From Paenibacillus tianjinensis (GTDB lineage: Bacteria > Bacillota > Bacilli > Paenibacillales > Paenibacillaceae): 64,000 nucleotides of DNA. Position numbers and translations under genes: made by a program. Positions 8,154 through 16,291 of this stretch are shown here, one piece after another; within the stretch, counting starts at the first letter, position 1; every line of letters begins with the position of its first letter. The stretch covers positions 6,209,878 to 6,273,877 of the forward strand of contig NZ_CP070969.1 in NCBI RefSeq assembly GCF_017086365.1. Reading direction: 5' to 3'. The notes under the pieces were generated by a model. That model ran no database searches. It worked only from the letters and a program-made list of their open reading frames with translations, and was not told where the DNA came from.

Positions 8154-9074
8154 TTATCTTGCTAATGGCAGCTGCAGCTTAAACAACGTTTGTGAAGATG
8201 GCAGGCTACTTACATTTATGTTGCCGCCCATCTTCTTTATAAGTTCGTAAGCAATCGCAAGACCAAGCCCGCCATGTTCTGTTCTAGCCGCGTCACCTTG
8301 ATACAATCGATCAAAAATGAACTCCATATCTTGTGCAGCTATGCCGTTTCCATGATCGATGACATCTACAAAAACATACTTATTCTCTACATATACGTGG
8401 ATTCCTAAATAACAACCTGATTTCCCATGAATAAGCACATTACGAATTAAGTTTTGTATCACACGAATAAAAGCAGATGGATCTACCTTTACAGGGTATT
8501 CCTCATCAGGAATTTGCGTTTCCACATCGAAATGGTTTTTTTCAAGCAGGGGGATGAAATCGATGACAACACCGCGAATAAGTTCACAAATATCTAGTTT
8601 TTCATCTTTCAGTTGAATTTCATTGGCATCAAGCCGCACGAGCTCAAACAACTGGTCAACGCGGCGTTTTAAGTCGTATGATTTTTGCAGCGCTGTTTGC
8701 AGATAGAGCTCCCGATCATTGCCATGAACCAGTTCCCCAGTAACAGCTTCTAAATAACCAATAACAGAAGCCAAAGGAGTGCGAACATCATGTGAAAGGT
8801 TTGCCAGCAATTGTTTTCTGGCCTGTTGTTCCCGGTTCACTAGAATACGTTCCTTTTGATAGGATTCCATGAGTTGATTAATTTGCAAGGATAAGTTCGC
8901 CGTTTCTTTTCCCGGTATGGCAAATAAATGTAATTTATTATGACCATCCAATACTTTTTCTAAAATGTATTCCATTTCTTTGATACGTTTACGAGTTTGC
9001 CATTGGCGAACTATTAATACCACTGAAACAACCAATAAAATAATGAAAAAGATAAGTATTAAATTATTCGTCAT
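8154..9074 (-). CDS. Sensor histidine kinase
   Basis: This kinase of about 306 residues has a single predicted membrane segment (residues 4-22) and almost no extracytoplasmic part. A linker leads to the dimerisation H-box LANLSHDVRTPLASVIGYLE with the phospho-accepting His near 95, and then an HATPase domain with NLIRNVLIHG, DHGNGI and GGLGLAI. Kinases lacking a sensor domain often read the state of a partner transporter, which fits the ABC genes just downstream. The gene overlaps the response regulator stop. The ATG at 9074 follows GAGG and is preferred to an in-frame ATG four codons earlier, but the choice is uncertain. Confidence 0.9.
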   Translation of the reverse strand: MTNNLILIFFIILLVVSVVLIVRQWQTRKRIKEMEYILEKVLDGHNKLHLFAIPGKETANLSLQINQLMESYQKERILVNREQQARKQLLANLSHDVRTPLASVIGYLEAVTGELVHGNDRELYLQTALQKSYDLKRRVDQLFELVRLDANEIQLKDEKLDICELIRGVVIDFIPLLEKNHFDVETQIPDEEYPVKVDPSAFIRVIQNLIRNVLIHGKSGCYLGIHVYVENKYVFVDVIDHGNGIAAQDMEFIFDRLYQGDAARTEHGGLGLAIAYELIKKMGGNINVSSLPSSQTLFKLQLPLAR

Positions 9075-9786
9075 AGGCTGCCTCATAATGGAAGCGATAT
9101 CCGACTCCCCAAACGGTTTGAATATACTGAGGATTGTCCGAATTGTCCTCCACTTTTTTACGTGTACGACGGATTAGCGCCATGATATTGTTATCGTCAT
9201 ACACATATTCCTCGTTCCAAACGTTCTGATAAATTTGTCTTTTACTGAATACTTGTTCAGGATGGCTGGCCAGGAAGTTTAGCAGTTCAAACTCTTTTGC
9301 AGTTAATAATATTTCTGTTTCATTCTTGGAAACAAGATGTCTTTCACGATCTATTGTTAACTTTCCAAAAGTAAGTACATGATGACTCCCCTTGTCATCC
9401 TCTCGACCCCCGAATACTGTAAACCTTCGGATCAAGCTATTCACACGGGCATTCAATTCAGAAAGACTGAATGGCTTGGTAAGATAATCATCTGCGCCTG
9501 CTTTCAGGCCTAATACTTTATCCATTTCTTGATCCTTCGCTGATAGCATAAGCACCGGCATATTAAAAATCTTACGCAGCTCAGCGAGAACCTGTAATCC
9601 GTCTACTTCTGGCAACATCACATCTAACACAACCAGTTCATAATGATTGTTTCTCACCATGCTTATTCCTGCGCGTCCAGAATGAGCCACATCTACAGAA
9701 TAGCCTTCACTTTCAAGGCATTTTTTCAGTACCGTACATAATTCTATATCATCATCAACGATGATAACTCTTTTTAGACTATTCAT
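9064..9786 (-). CDS. OmpR/PhoB-family response regulator
   Basis: This 240-residue regulator has a receiver domain (about residues 5-118: VDDD acidic pocket, Asp near 55 in VVLDVMLP, Lys in the LTKPFSL motif) and a C-terminal winged-helix DNA-binding domain (about 145-238) ending in YIQTVWGVGYRF. It is paired with the kinase encoded 3'-adjacent and overlapping. The ATG at 9786 with a G-rich sequence seven bases before it is chosen over an in-frame start 15 codons upstream. It probably activates the ABC transporter genes downstream. A TATAAT at about 9829-9834 on the same strand is a candidate -10. Confidence 0.92.
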   Translation of the reverse strand: MNSLKRVIIVDDDIELCTVLKKCLESEGYSVDVAHSGRAGISMVRNNHYELVVLDVMLPEVDGLQVLAELRKIFNMPVLMLSAKDQEMDKVLGLKAGADDYLTKPFSLSELNARVNSLIRRFTVFGGREDDKGSHHVLTFGKLTIDRERHLVSKNETEILLTAKEFELLNFLASHPEQVFSKRQIYQNVWNEEYVYDDNNIMALIRRTRKKVEDNSDNPQYIQTVWGVGYRFHYEAAYDE

Positions 9787-9890
9787 ATTGCCCCCCCATT
9801 TTGTAATCCATCTAGCAGGTTCAAAGGCCATTATAGATCAGGTCGAGAACTGCCCTTCTCCACACCGCTCCGCCGAATGCCGATTTTTTC

Positions 9891-9914
9891 GCCTCACTTA
9901 TGGTACGGTTCCCC
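9891..9914 (-). repeat. SCC-type attachment site at the rlmH 3' end
   Basis: The last six codons and stop of rlmH plus the next bases read GCCTCACTTATGGTACGGTT followed by CCCC on the plus strand. This is the genuine gene end and the proximal partner of the copy at 3055-3078. Confidence 0.8.
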
Positions 9915-10373
9915 CCGATTTATCTTCACCGCACGATAAATCTGCTCCACCAGTACCAGCCGCATGAGCTGATGGGGCAGCGTCATGCGGCCGAAGCTCA
10001 TGCGCTGCTGGGCGCGGCGCATGATGTCATCGGAGAGGCCGTGGCTGCCTCCGATGACGAAGACGACATGGCTCGTCCCGTAGGTGCCGAGCCGGTCGAT
10101 TTCAGCGGCAAGCTCCTCGGAGCTCCAGAGCTTGCCGTCGATCGCGAGCGCAATGACATGCGCTTCGCTCTTAATGTGCGCGAGGATGCGCTCGCCCTCG
10201 CGCACCTTCACCTGGACAACCTCAGCGTCGCTGAGATTGTCCGGGGCCTTCTCATCCGCCACCTCAATCATCTGGAACTTGAGGTAGGGGGTCAATCGCT
10301 TGGCGTACTCCGCGATGCCGCTCACCAAATATTTTTCCTTCAATTTGCCTACGCCGATGATTTGAATGAACAT
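9894..10373 (-). CDS. rlmH: 23S rRNA (pseudouridine-1915-N3)-methyltransferase RlmH
   Basis: This 159-residue SPOUT-class methyltransferase acts on the 70S ribosome and methylates pseudouridine 1915 in helix 69 using S-adenosylmethionine. The knot region [17 protein letters not shown] (about residues 102-118), [13 protein letters not shown] and the terminal [18 protein letters not shown] are hallmarks. The length equals the family norm. The 3' end of this gene is the known integration target of SCC elements (orfX in staphylococci), and here a duplicated end lies at 3055. It is GC-rich compared with the genes to its left. In Bacillus it also sits near htrC and the wal genes. Confidence 0.97.
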   Translation of the reverse strand: MFIQIIGVGKLKEKYLVSGIAEYAKRLTPYLKFQMIEVADEKAPDNLSDAEVVQVKVREGERILAHIKSEAHVIALAIDGKLWSSEELAAEIDRLGTYGTSHVVFVIGGSHGLSDDIMRRAQQRMSFGRMTLPHQLMRLVLVEQIYRAVKINRGEPYHK

Positions 10374-10673
10374 ATCTTCCTCCTGTGGGATAACCCTATA
10401 TAAACATCGTGCCGCTGGGAATGTCCGTAACCCTATGCATGTCCTCTGCCCGGCCTTCGTTGTTCCTCTAGAAACAGCAAAAGGACGTATCCGTTACGTC
10501 CTTTCCGCTTATTGATATCCTCTTATGTTTACCATATTTCCGGGTAAAAATAAACCAAAACCCGCCTTATTTCAGCGGTCCTTGTTGACTGGTTCCCTCT
10601 GCTATTTCAGTCCTCTAACTGTTCCTGTTGTTCCCGCTGTGTTCTAGCCCCTTCCACTCTTCCCGCGGTAAGG
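10374..10673. other. Intergenic stretch between arsR-type gene and rlmH
   Basis: It holds the arsR-type terminator (10480-10504) and presumably the rlmH promoter. No gene is seen. Confidence 0.5.
10480..10504 (-). terminator. Terminator after the ArsR-type regulator gene
   Basis: AAAGGACGTA and its complement TACGTCCTTT form a perfect ten-pair stem. On the minus strand TTTTGCTGTTT follows. Confidence 0.7.
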
Positions 10674-11024
10674 CTATTCCAGCCCTTCCTCCTGCTCGGC
10701 GAACAGCTCGGGCTGCTCTGAGGAGTCATAGGCCTGCAGGACCGAATCAAGCAGGCCTGGAAACCGCTCGTTCAGGTCATCGGTGCGCAGCGACAGAATA
10801 CGCTGGGTGCCCTGTGCCCGTGTATAGACTACGCCCGCTTCGCGGAGTGTCCGGGCATGATGGGACATCGTGGATTTGGCAATCGGCACCTTAAAGCTGT
10901 TGCAGGCCTGCTCTCCATGCTTGCGAATTTCCGATACTACGTATAAACGGATGGGATCACTAAGCGCATACAACACGGAAGCGAGCTGAATGTCCTTGCG
11001 GTCCGGATGATGAAGCAGCTTCAT
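10674..11024 (-). CDS. ArsR-family winged-helix transcriptional regulator
   Basis: This 116-residue protein has an ArsR-type winged helix (about residues 14-82): SVLYALSDPIRLYVVSEI, then the recognition region FKVPIAKSTMSHHARTLREAGVV. The single Cys near residue 41 is not part of a metal-binding CxC pattern, so metal sensing is not indicated. It is divergent from the MFS transporter gene with 168 bases between, and the likely operator lies next to that promoter. It therefore probably represses the transporter. The C-terminal tail is acidic. Confidence 0.88.
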   Translation of the reverse strand: MKLLHHPDRKDIQLASVLYALSDPIRLYVVSEIRKHGEQACNSFKVPIAKSTMSHHARTLREAGVVYTRAQGTQRILSLRTDDLNERFPGLLDSVLQAYDSSEQPELFAEQEEGLE

Positions 11025-11105
11025 AAATAAGACTCCTTTGAAAGACAGATGAGTACTTAAATTGTATCTTCGTATCTAGATCTTTGTAATTTTGCATCTT
11101 CCTAA

Positions 11106-11158
11106 TTGCATTTTACATCAGTGCATGCTATATTTCAATTGTTCGTAAATAATCGAAC
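11106..11158 (+). promoter_or_regulatory. MFS promoter with putative ArsR operator
   Basis: TTGCAT (11106-11111) and TATATT (11129-11134) have 17-base spacing. Immediately downstream, at the expected transcription start, lies GTTCGTAAATAATCGAAC (11141-11158), with GTTCG/CGAAC arms. This placement suits a repressor encoded by the divergent gene. Confidence 0.55.
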
Positions 11159-11192
11159 TATTAAACATTAATAACAAAGGAGTGGCAATCAC

Positions 11193-12617
11193 ATGAGCTC
11201 ATTACATACCTCTGAGGATCATGCGGGCAATTCAACCGCTGCAGTGGAAGCCACTCTTCCACGCGAAGGGCTGCTGACCCTGCTGTTCAGTATCGCTGTA
11301 GTTCTCGTCATTATGAATACGGCAATGTTTAATCTGGCGCTGCCGGATGTAACGGAGACTTTCGGCATCTCGGCTGCATCCGCCTCCTGGATTGTTACCG
11401 GGTACTCCATTATGTTCTCGATCGCTTCGATCACGTACAGCCGGCTGTCTGACTTTCTGCCGATCCGGCGGCTGCTGATCATCGGCCTGCTTACGCTGGG
11501 GCTTGCGGCTGTGGCCGGTTTTTTCAGCACTAACTTTATCTTCCTGCTTATCGTGCGCATTCTGCAGGCGTCAGGTGCAGGGGCGGTCATGTCTCTATCG
11601 CTTGTCCTGTTCACCCGTTATGTCCCGCAGGCCCGCCGCGGCAAAGCAATGGCGACAATCATGTCCGCTGTCTCGCTGGGACTGGGACTTGGCCCGGTCG
11701 CAGGCGGTTCCATTGTCGAGTATCTCGGCTGGCACTGGTTGTTCGCAGTAACGGCGGCAATTCTGCTGCTGGTGCCATTATTCCTGATCCTGCTGCCCAG
11801 AGAAATACCTGCCCGCGGCTCGTTCGATGTGCTTGGCGGGGTGTTCCTCGGCGTCGGCACCACAGGCCTCCTACTGTTTCTGACCAGCGGCCTGTGGGTT
11901 GCCCTAATCGCCGGCATGGCCGCGATTGCCTTATTCGTAGGCCGCATCCGCAGCACACCGGATCCGTTTGTGATGCCGGCGCTGTTCCGCAACCGCTCGT
12001 ATCTCGTGCTGGCGCTGGTGGGAATCGCCTCCTACCTGTGCAGCTTCGCTACCTTGTTCCTGCTGCCGCAGATTCTGACCCACCGCTTCGGCTTCAGCGC
12101 CAGCCATGCCGGGCTGGTGATTTTCCCCGGCTCGCTGCTGGCGATCTTCGTCTCCCGCACCGTGGGCCGGGTCATCGACCGCTACGGCAATGGCGGCATC
12201 TTACGCTTCGCACCGCTGCTGGTGCTGGCGGCAACCGTGCTGTTTGCCTTCTTCGCCGGACAGTCCTGGATTGCCGTCATGTTGGTCTACATGATTATGA
12301 GCCTCTCCTTTACCGTGCTGTCCAGCAGCGTATCGAACGAAATCTCGCGGATTCTGCCTTCTTCACAGATCGGCTCGGGCATGGGGCTGTTCCAGCTGCT
12401 GCAGTTCTTCAGCGGAGCCTTCAGCGTGGCGATGGCCGCGAGCGCCCTGGAATGGCAGCGCGGATTGCCGCTCTCCACGGCCTACTCCAACATCTACTGG
12501 GGGCTGTCGATTGCCGCTCTGATTGCCATTGTCTCAGCAGTTGCCTACCGGCGCGGCAGCAATCGCAGTAACCGCAGCAGCTCGCTAGCCGATATGGCGG
12601 ATGCAGCAGACGCATAA
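11193..12617 (+). CDS. MFS transporter, drug-efflux type
   Basis: This 474-residue protein has about 14 hydrophobic segments and the pattern of DHA2-type drug:H+ antiporters. The first helix holds MNTAMFNLALPDVTETFGIS with the acidic residue after LP. SASWIVTGYSIMFSIASITYSRLSDFL covers helix 2 and the conserved loop 2-3 motif, and GAGAVMSLSLVLFTRYVP and SAVSLGLGLGPVAGG match helices 4 and 5 (motif C region). It is placed in the cytoplasmic membrane. Substrate is unknown. AAAGGAGTGGCAATCAC precedes the ATG. The gene is controlled most likely by the divergent ArsR-family repressor. Confidence 0.9.
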   Translation: MSSLHTSEDHAGNSTAAVEATLPREGLLTLLFSIAVVLVIMNTAMFNLALPDVTETFGISAASASWIVTGYSIMFSIASITYSRLSDFLPIRRLLIIGLLTLGLAAVAGFFSTNFIFLLIVRILQASGAGAVMSLSLVLFTRYVPQARRGKAMATIMSAVSLGLGLGPVAGGSIVEYLGWHWLFAVTAAILLLVPLFLILLPREIPARGSFDVLGGVFLGVGTTGLLLFLTSGLWVALIAGMAAIALFVGRIRSTPDPFVMPALFRNRSYLVLALVGIASYLCSFATLFLLPQILTHRFGFSASHAGLVIFPGSLLAIFVSRTVGRVIDRYGNGGILRFAPLLVLAATVLFAFFAGQSWIAVMLVYMIMSLSFTVLSSSVSNEISRILPSSQIGSGMGLFQLLQFFSGAFSVAMAASALEWQRGLPLSTAYSNIYWGLSIAALIAIVSAVAYRRGSNRSNRSSSLADMADAADA

Positions 12618-12651
12618 TCTCCCCATCCTGCCGGATCCTTCCGCCCACACC

Positions 12652-12693
12652 AAAACACCCCGCAGACCGTTCTCACGGCTGCAGGGTGTTTTT
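12652..12693 (+). terminator. Terminator after the MFS gene
   Basis: AAAACACCC...GGGTGTTTTT with an inner CCGT/ACGG extension follows the stop by about 35 bases and ends in T5. The A-rich left arm would also serve the opposing CxxH/CxxC gene. Confidence 0.8.
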
Positions 12694-12707
12694 AATACAG
12701 CAGTCCT

Positions 12708-12875
12708 TTAGACTACCAGATATTCCGCATTCTTCTCACATTCCGCACATTTCGCCGGCGGGTCCCAGTCCGAGAACTCGGTCTCCTTCAGATCCACAAC
12801 ATCCGGTGCATCCTCGTACTCGTCCACAAATTTGTCGATGGCCAGCTCTACGTGTTCCTTACACACTACGTACAT
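12708..12875 (-). CDS. CxxH/CxxC protein (BA_5709 family)
   Basis: This 55-residue protein starts MYVVCKEHVELAIDKFVDEY and ends with AKCAECEKNAEYLVV. It therefore has one CxxH (residues 5-8) and one CxxC (43-46) motif, enough to hold one zinc ion as a small ribbon. Its size and motif spacing match the CxxH/CxxC family of Bacillales, which is encoded near rlmH in other genomes. Function is unknown. AAAGGGATG lies about twelve bases upstream of the ATG. The gene is short and easily missed. Confidence 0.85.
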   Translation of the reverse strand: MYVVCKEHVELAIDKFVDEYEDAPDVVDLKETEFSDWDPPAKCAECEKNAEYLVV

Positions 12876-12978
12876 TCAATCAAGCATCCCTTTCTGTGCC
12901 GCTGCGGTGTATACTTCTACTACTGTTCTACCACACTTTCCCGTAAAAAGGAACCTTCCGCAGCGTAAAAATCCAGCT

Positions 12979-14757
12979 TTATTCCCGTCCTGTAAACTTC
13001 GTGATATCCCCGGCAATCAGCATGAGCGCATCCTGCCAAAACGCCAGAGAATGTACATCAATATCCATCAGCTTCGCGGCATCTGCGATACTCCGGGTAC
13101 TGGTTGCCGAGAGGAACTGTTCATAGCGGCTTACGAAGTCTGCTCCCCGCTTCTTGTACTCTGCAAAGAGCCCTTTGGAGAACAAAAGCCCGAAGGAATA
13201 CGGGAAGTTCAGGAATTCATTGCCTGACATGTAATACCCGGCCTTGCTGATCCACTGGTACGGATGAATCGAATCCGGCAGTACACTGTCTCCGTAAGCG
13301 GCATTCATGGATTCCAGCATCAGGTCATTCAGCTCCTCCACGGAGAGAGGACCGGATTTCCTGCGGGCATATAGCCTGCTCTCAAAACAATACCGGGCAT
13401 AGAAATCTACAATATAATACCCGGCATCCGACAGTCCCCGTTCCAGAATAGCTTCCGCTTCCCCGGCGGGCGCAGACTGCAGCAGTTCATAGCCTATCAG
13501 ACTCTCGCAAAAAATCGATGCCGTCTCCGCAATCGGCACCGGATATTCCGTGTTGACCATACTTTGCCCGGCAAGACGGCTGCTGTGGTAGGCATGTCCG
13601 ATCTCATGGGCCAGCACGCTCACATCTATATAATTGCCGTTAAAGCTCGTGATCATCCGGCTCTCCCCGATCGGGAAAATATCAACACACATGCCGAAGT
13701 TCCCTTTGCCGCTCCGCGGCTCGGCATCGATCCAGTGCTGTTCGAACACCTTGCGGGCGAATCCGCCAAGCTCGCTGCTAAACCTGCTGAAGCCGTTAAT
13801 AATCATCGCTTGGGCTTCGGCATAAGAGATGTTAGCCGGAGACTCCCCGCCTATTGGTGCAAACACATCATAAAACGGCAGCTGCCCGGGATAACCCAGC
13901 AGTTCGGCTTTCTTGGCATAATACCGGTGAAATACCGGCAGACTCTCCCGGATCGCCTGCAGCATTACTTGCAATGTCTCCTGATCCATCCGCGAAGCGG
14001 CCAGCACTTTATGCAGCGGTGAAGCATAGCCTCTCAATTCATACACTGCCGCTGCCTCACCGCATACGGCATTGATACAGGCTGCGCTTTGTTCCGCTAC
14101 ACTGCGGCAGGCTTGATGTTCGGCTTCTGCCGCCGCCTTCCGTACCGCAGCATCCGGGTCATAGACGAGATTCCGCAGCTCAGCCAGCGACAAGCTCTGC
14201 ATTTTCCCGTCCAGCTCCACATCTGTCCGCAAGGTGGACAACGTCCGCATATACAGGCGTTCCCAAGCTTTAGATCCGGTAGCCTGCATCCGGGCAATCA
14301 CGGCTTCACCTTCTTCACTCAGCAAATACTGAGATTTGCCCTGCAGCTCACGCAGATAGAAGCTGTGCTGCTCAAGATAGGCATTGGAAGCGATACTTGT
14401 CTCCAGCATATCCGGATGGATTCTGGCCAGCCATTTGCTGAAGCTTACTAAGGCTTCTCCTGCGCCAAGGGTGACCTCCTCCAGCTCATCCATCAGATTC
14501 ATCGCTTCGGTATGACTACTGTCGGCGCTGAAGCTTAATTCGGCGAAGCTGAACAGGCGGAGGTAGATGCTTTTGTAAGCATTATATTGTGTAAGGAACT
14601 GTTCCATCACTGCGGCGGCATCTTGTCCATTATGTAACTGTGAGGCTGACCATGTACTCAGCTCCCCGGCAAGTGTCTCCACAAGCCTGCGGTCCTGCTG
14701 AAACAGCTCCGACCGAAAGGAAGGATAAATCGAGTCCAATTCCCATGTTAACTGCAT
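12979..14757 (-). CDS. pepF: M3-family oligoendopeptidase F
   Basis: This zinc metallopeptidase of about 592 residues cleaves short peptides in the cytosol. The HEIGHAYHSS motif (HExxH, around residue 387) supplies the zinc ligands and catalytic Glu. The downstream third ligand lies in ETASIFCES, with the conserved YARYCFESRLY and PYSFGLLF regions nearer the C-terminus. The ATG at 14757 follows AAGGAGAGGGTTGAAA and is preferred over an in-frame start 26 codons earlier. It is divergent from the DUF2252 gene with only about 100 bases between them. Confidence 0.93.
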   Translation of the reverse strand: MQLTWELDSIYPSFRSELFQQDRRLVETLAGELSTWSASQLHNGQDAAAVMEQFLTQYNAYKSIYLRLFSFAELSFSADSSHTEAMNLMDELEEVTLGAGEALVSFSKWLARIHPDMLETSIASNAYLEQHSFYLRELQGKSQYLLSEEGEAVIARMQATGSKAWERLYMRTLSTLRTDVELDGKMQSLSLAELRNLVYDPDAAVRKAAAEAEHQACRSVAEQSAACINAVCGEAAAVYELRGYASPLHKVLAASRMDQETLQVMLQAIRESLPVFHRYYAKKAELLGYPGQLPFYDVFAPIGGESPANISYAEAQAMIINGFSRFSSELGGFARKVFEQHWIDAEPRSGKGNFGMCVDIFPIGESRMITSFNGNYIDVSVLAHEIGHAYHSSRLAGQSMVNTEYPVPIAETASIFCESLIGYELLQSAPAGEAEAILERGLSDAGYYIVDFYARYCFESRLYARRKSGPLSVEELNDLMLESMNAAYGDSVLPDSIHPYQWISKAGYYMSGNEFLNFPYSFGLLFSKGLFAEYKKRGADFVSRYEQFLSATSTRSIADAAKLMDIDVHSLAFWQDALMLIAGDITKFTGRE

Positions 14758-14859
14758 TTTCAACCCTCTCCTTAACTCTTCAATTATATCACGCTTGCAA
14801 ATTTGGAGGTCCATGGAAATAATAGATATAATCATACTATCCGGAAAGGAGCACCGCTC

Positions 14860-16197
14860 ATGGTCAATCAGTCCATTACTGAAGGGGTCATCCGCACACG
14901 CTCAAAGCTGCGCAGAGATCTGCTAATTTCGATTTTTGATGAGTTCGACGGCGGTATTATGGCCCTAAGCCCGGTCAACCGGTCGGAGAAATACGGCAAA
15001 ATGGCGCAGAGCGCCTTTTCGTTCTACCGCGGGAGCGCTTATCTGTTCTATTTTGATACGACCAGGCAGTACTTCCCTTACCATAGCTCACCCGCCCGTC
15101 CTACCTGGATCCAAGGGGATCTGCATTTCGAGAATTTCGGTGCCTTCCGCAGTGAAGACGGGGATATCGTCTATGACGTGAATGATTTTGACGAAGGGTA
15201 TGTCGGCTCTTATCTCTACGATCTGCTGCGCATGGCCGTCAGTATTGCCCTTGTCGGCAGGCAGCTTGGCTACAGTAATTCAGAGCAGCACAAGTTGATT
15301 GAGAGCTACGCAGCTGCCTATTCCCGGCAAATCCGCCGCTTCGCCCAAGGCAAAGACAATCCCGCTAACTTCGTCATCAATGAGGATACCGCCAAAGGGC
15401 CGGTGAAGAAGCTGCTCCGCAAGCTGGAAAAGCGCCGGCAGAGCCACTTTCTGGAGAAGGTTACCGCCCAAATGCAGAGCAGCCGGGTGTTCCTTGAGAC
15501 CTCCGAGCTGCTGATTCCCGGTGCTGCCGAGCAGGCCGAGCTTGAACAAGCCTGGAGCTTCTATACGCAGACGGTGGTCACACGCAGCCTGAATGAGGAG
15601 CATTTCCGGATCAAGGACATTGCGGTCAAACGCGGTTCGGGAACGGCATCGATTGGACTGGACCGCTATTATATTCTAATTGAAGGCGGTTTGGAGCAGG
15701 CTGGCGAGGATGATACCGTACTGGAAGTAAAAGAGGTCCGCGCGCCGGTTCCCGCCTATTTCATGCCGTATTCGGAGTCATTCTGGCAATCCTTTACCCA
15801 TCAGGGCAAACGGGTATCCGCTACCCAGCAGGCCATGCACCACAAAGCTGATCCCTATCTTGGCTTCCTGACGTTGGGCGGCCGGGACTTCTACGTCAGG
15901 GAGCGTTCCCCGTACAAAAAAAGACTCAAGCTAGAGGATATCACAGACTCCGGGGAATTGATCCGGGTGGTTGAGGTGATGGGCAGCCTGACCGCCAAAA
16001 TGCATGCCCGCGCTGATGCCGACGTCGACAAGGGAATCCTCAACTATCATAGCGAACAGGAGATTTCCAAAGCCATGGGTCCCGATCCTGATGCCTTTAC
16101 CCGGTACATTGCAGAGTGGGCTTACAGTTACGCCGGACAGGTAGAGAAGGATTACGCTATGTTTAAAGATTGGGTAGTGGAACGGTACGGTCTATAA
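14860..16197 (+). CDS. DUF2252 family protein
   Basis: This 445-residue protein carries the DUF2252 signatures QGDLHFENFGAF (about residues 86-97), NDFDEGYVGSYLYDLLRMAVS (about 107-127) and the C-terminal MHARADADVDKGIL. The fold is related to aminoglycoside-phosphotransferase/kinase-like proteins, with QGDLHxEN resembling the HGDLHxGN catalytic loop. No activity is established. The ATG follows AAAGGAGCACCGCTC, so an in-frame ATG 19 codons earlier is not used. It stands alone, followed by a strong bidirectional terminator. Confidence 0.9.
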   Translation: MVNQSITEGVIRTRSKLRRDLLISIFDEFDGGIMALSPVNRSEKYGKMAQSAFSFYRGSAYLFYFDTTRQYFPYHSSPARPTWIQGDLHFENFGAFRSEDGDIVYDVNDFDEGYVGSYLYDLLRMAVSIALVGRQLGYSNSEQHKLIESYAAAYSRQIRRFAQGKDNPANFVINEDTAKGPVKKLLRKLEKRRQSHFLEKVTAQMQSSRVFLETSELLIPGAAEQAELEQAWSFYTQTVVTRSLNEEHFRIKDIAVKRGSGTASIGLDRYYILIEGGLEQAGEDDTVLEVKEVRAPVPAYFMPYSESFWQSFTHQGKRVSATQQAMHHKADPYLGFLTLGGRDFYVRERSPYKKRLKLEDITDSGELIRVVEVMGSLTAKMHARADADVDKGILNYHSEQEISKAMGPDPDAFTRYIAEWAYSYAGQVEKDYAMFKDWVVERYGL

Positions 16198-16236
16198 CAG
16201 GAAGAAGAACGAAATACACATAGATTCTTATATTTC

Positions 16237-16279
16237 AAAAAAGCTCTTTCTGTCCACAACCGGACAAAAAGAGCCTTTT
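16237..16279 (+). terminator. Bidirectional terminator between the DUF2252 gene and cydC
   Basis: AAAAGGCTC-type and GAGCCTTTT-type arms with an inner TGTCC/GGACA stem are bounded by A and T runs, so it can serve both converging transcripts. Confidence 0.8.
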
Positions 16280-16291
16280 GGTGTGCTATAT

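Larger units (their letters stand above)
3055..9914. mobile_element. Inferred SCC-like genomic island at the rlmH 3' end
   Basis: The roughly 6.8 kb between two direct copies of the rlmH end carries six minus-strand genes: an OmpR-type response regulator, a histidine kinase, an FtsX-like permease with its ATPase, and a second ABC ATPase-permease pair. The DNA is visibly more AT-rich than rlmH and the genes to its right. No ccr recombinase, transposase or integrase is present, so if the inference is right this is a non-autonomous cassette mobilised in trans. The rlmH coding sequence remains intact, as in SCC insertion. Confidence 0.65.
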
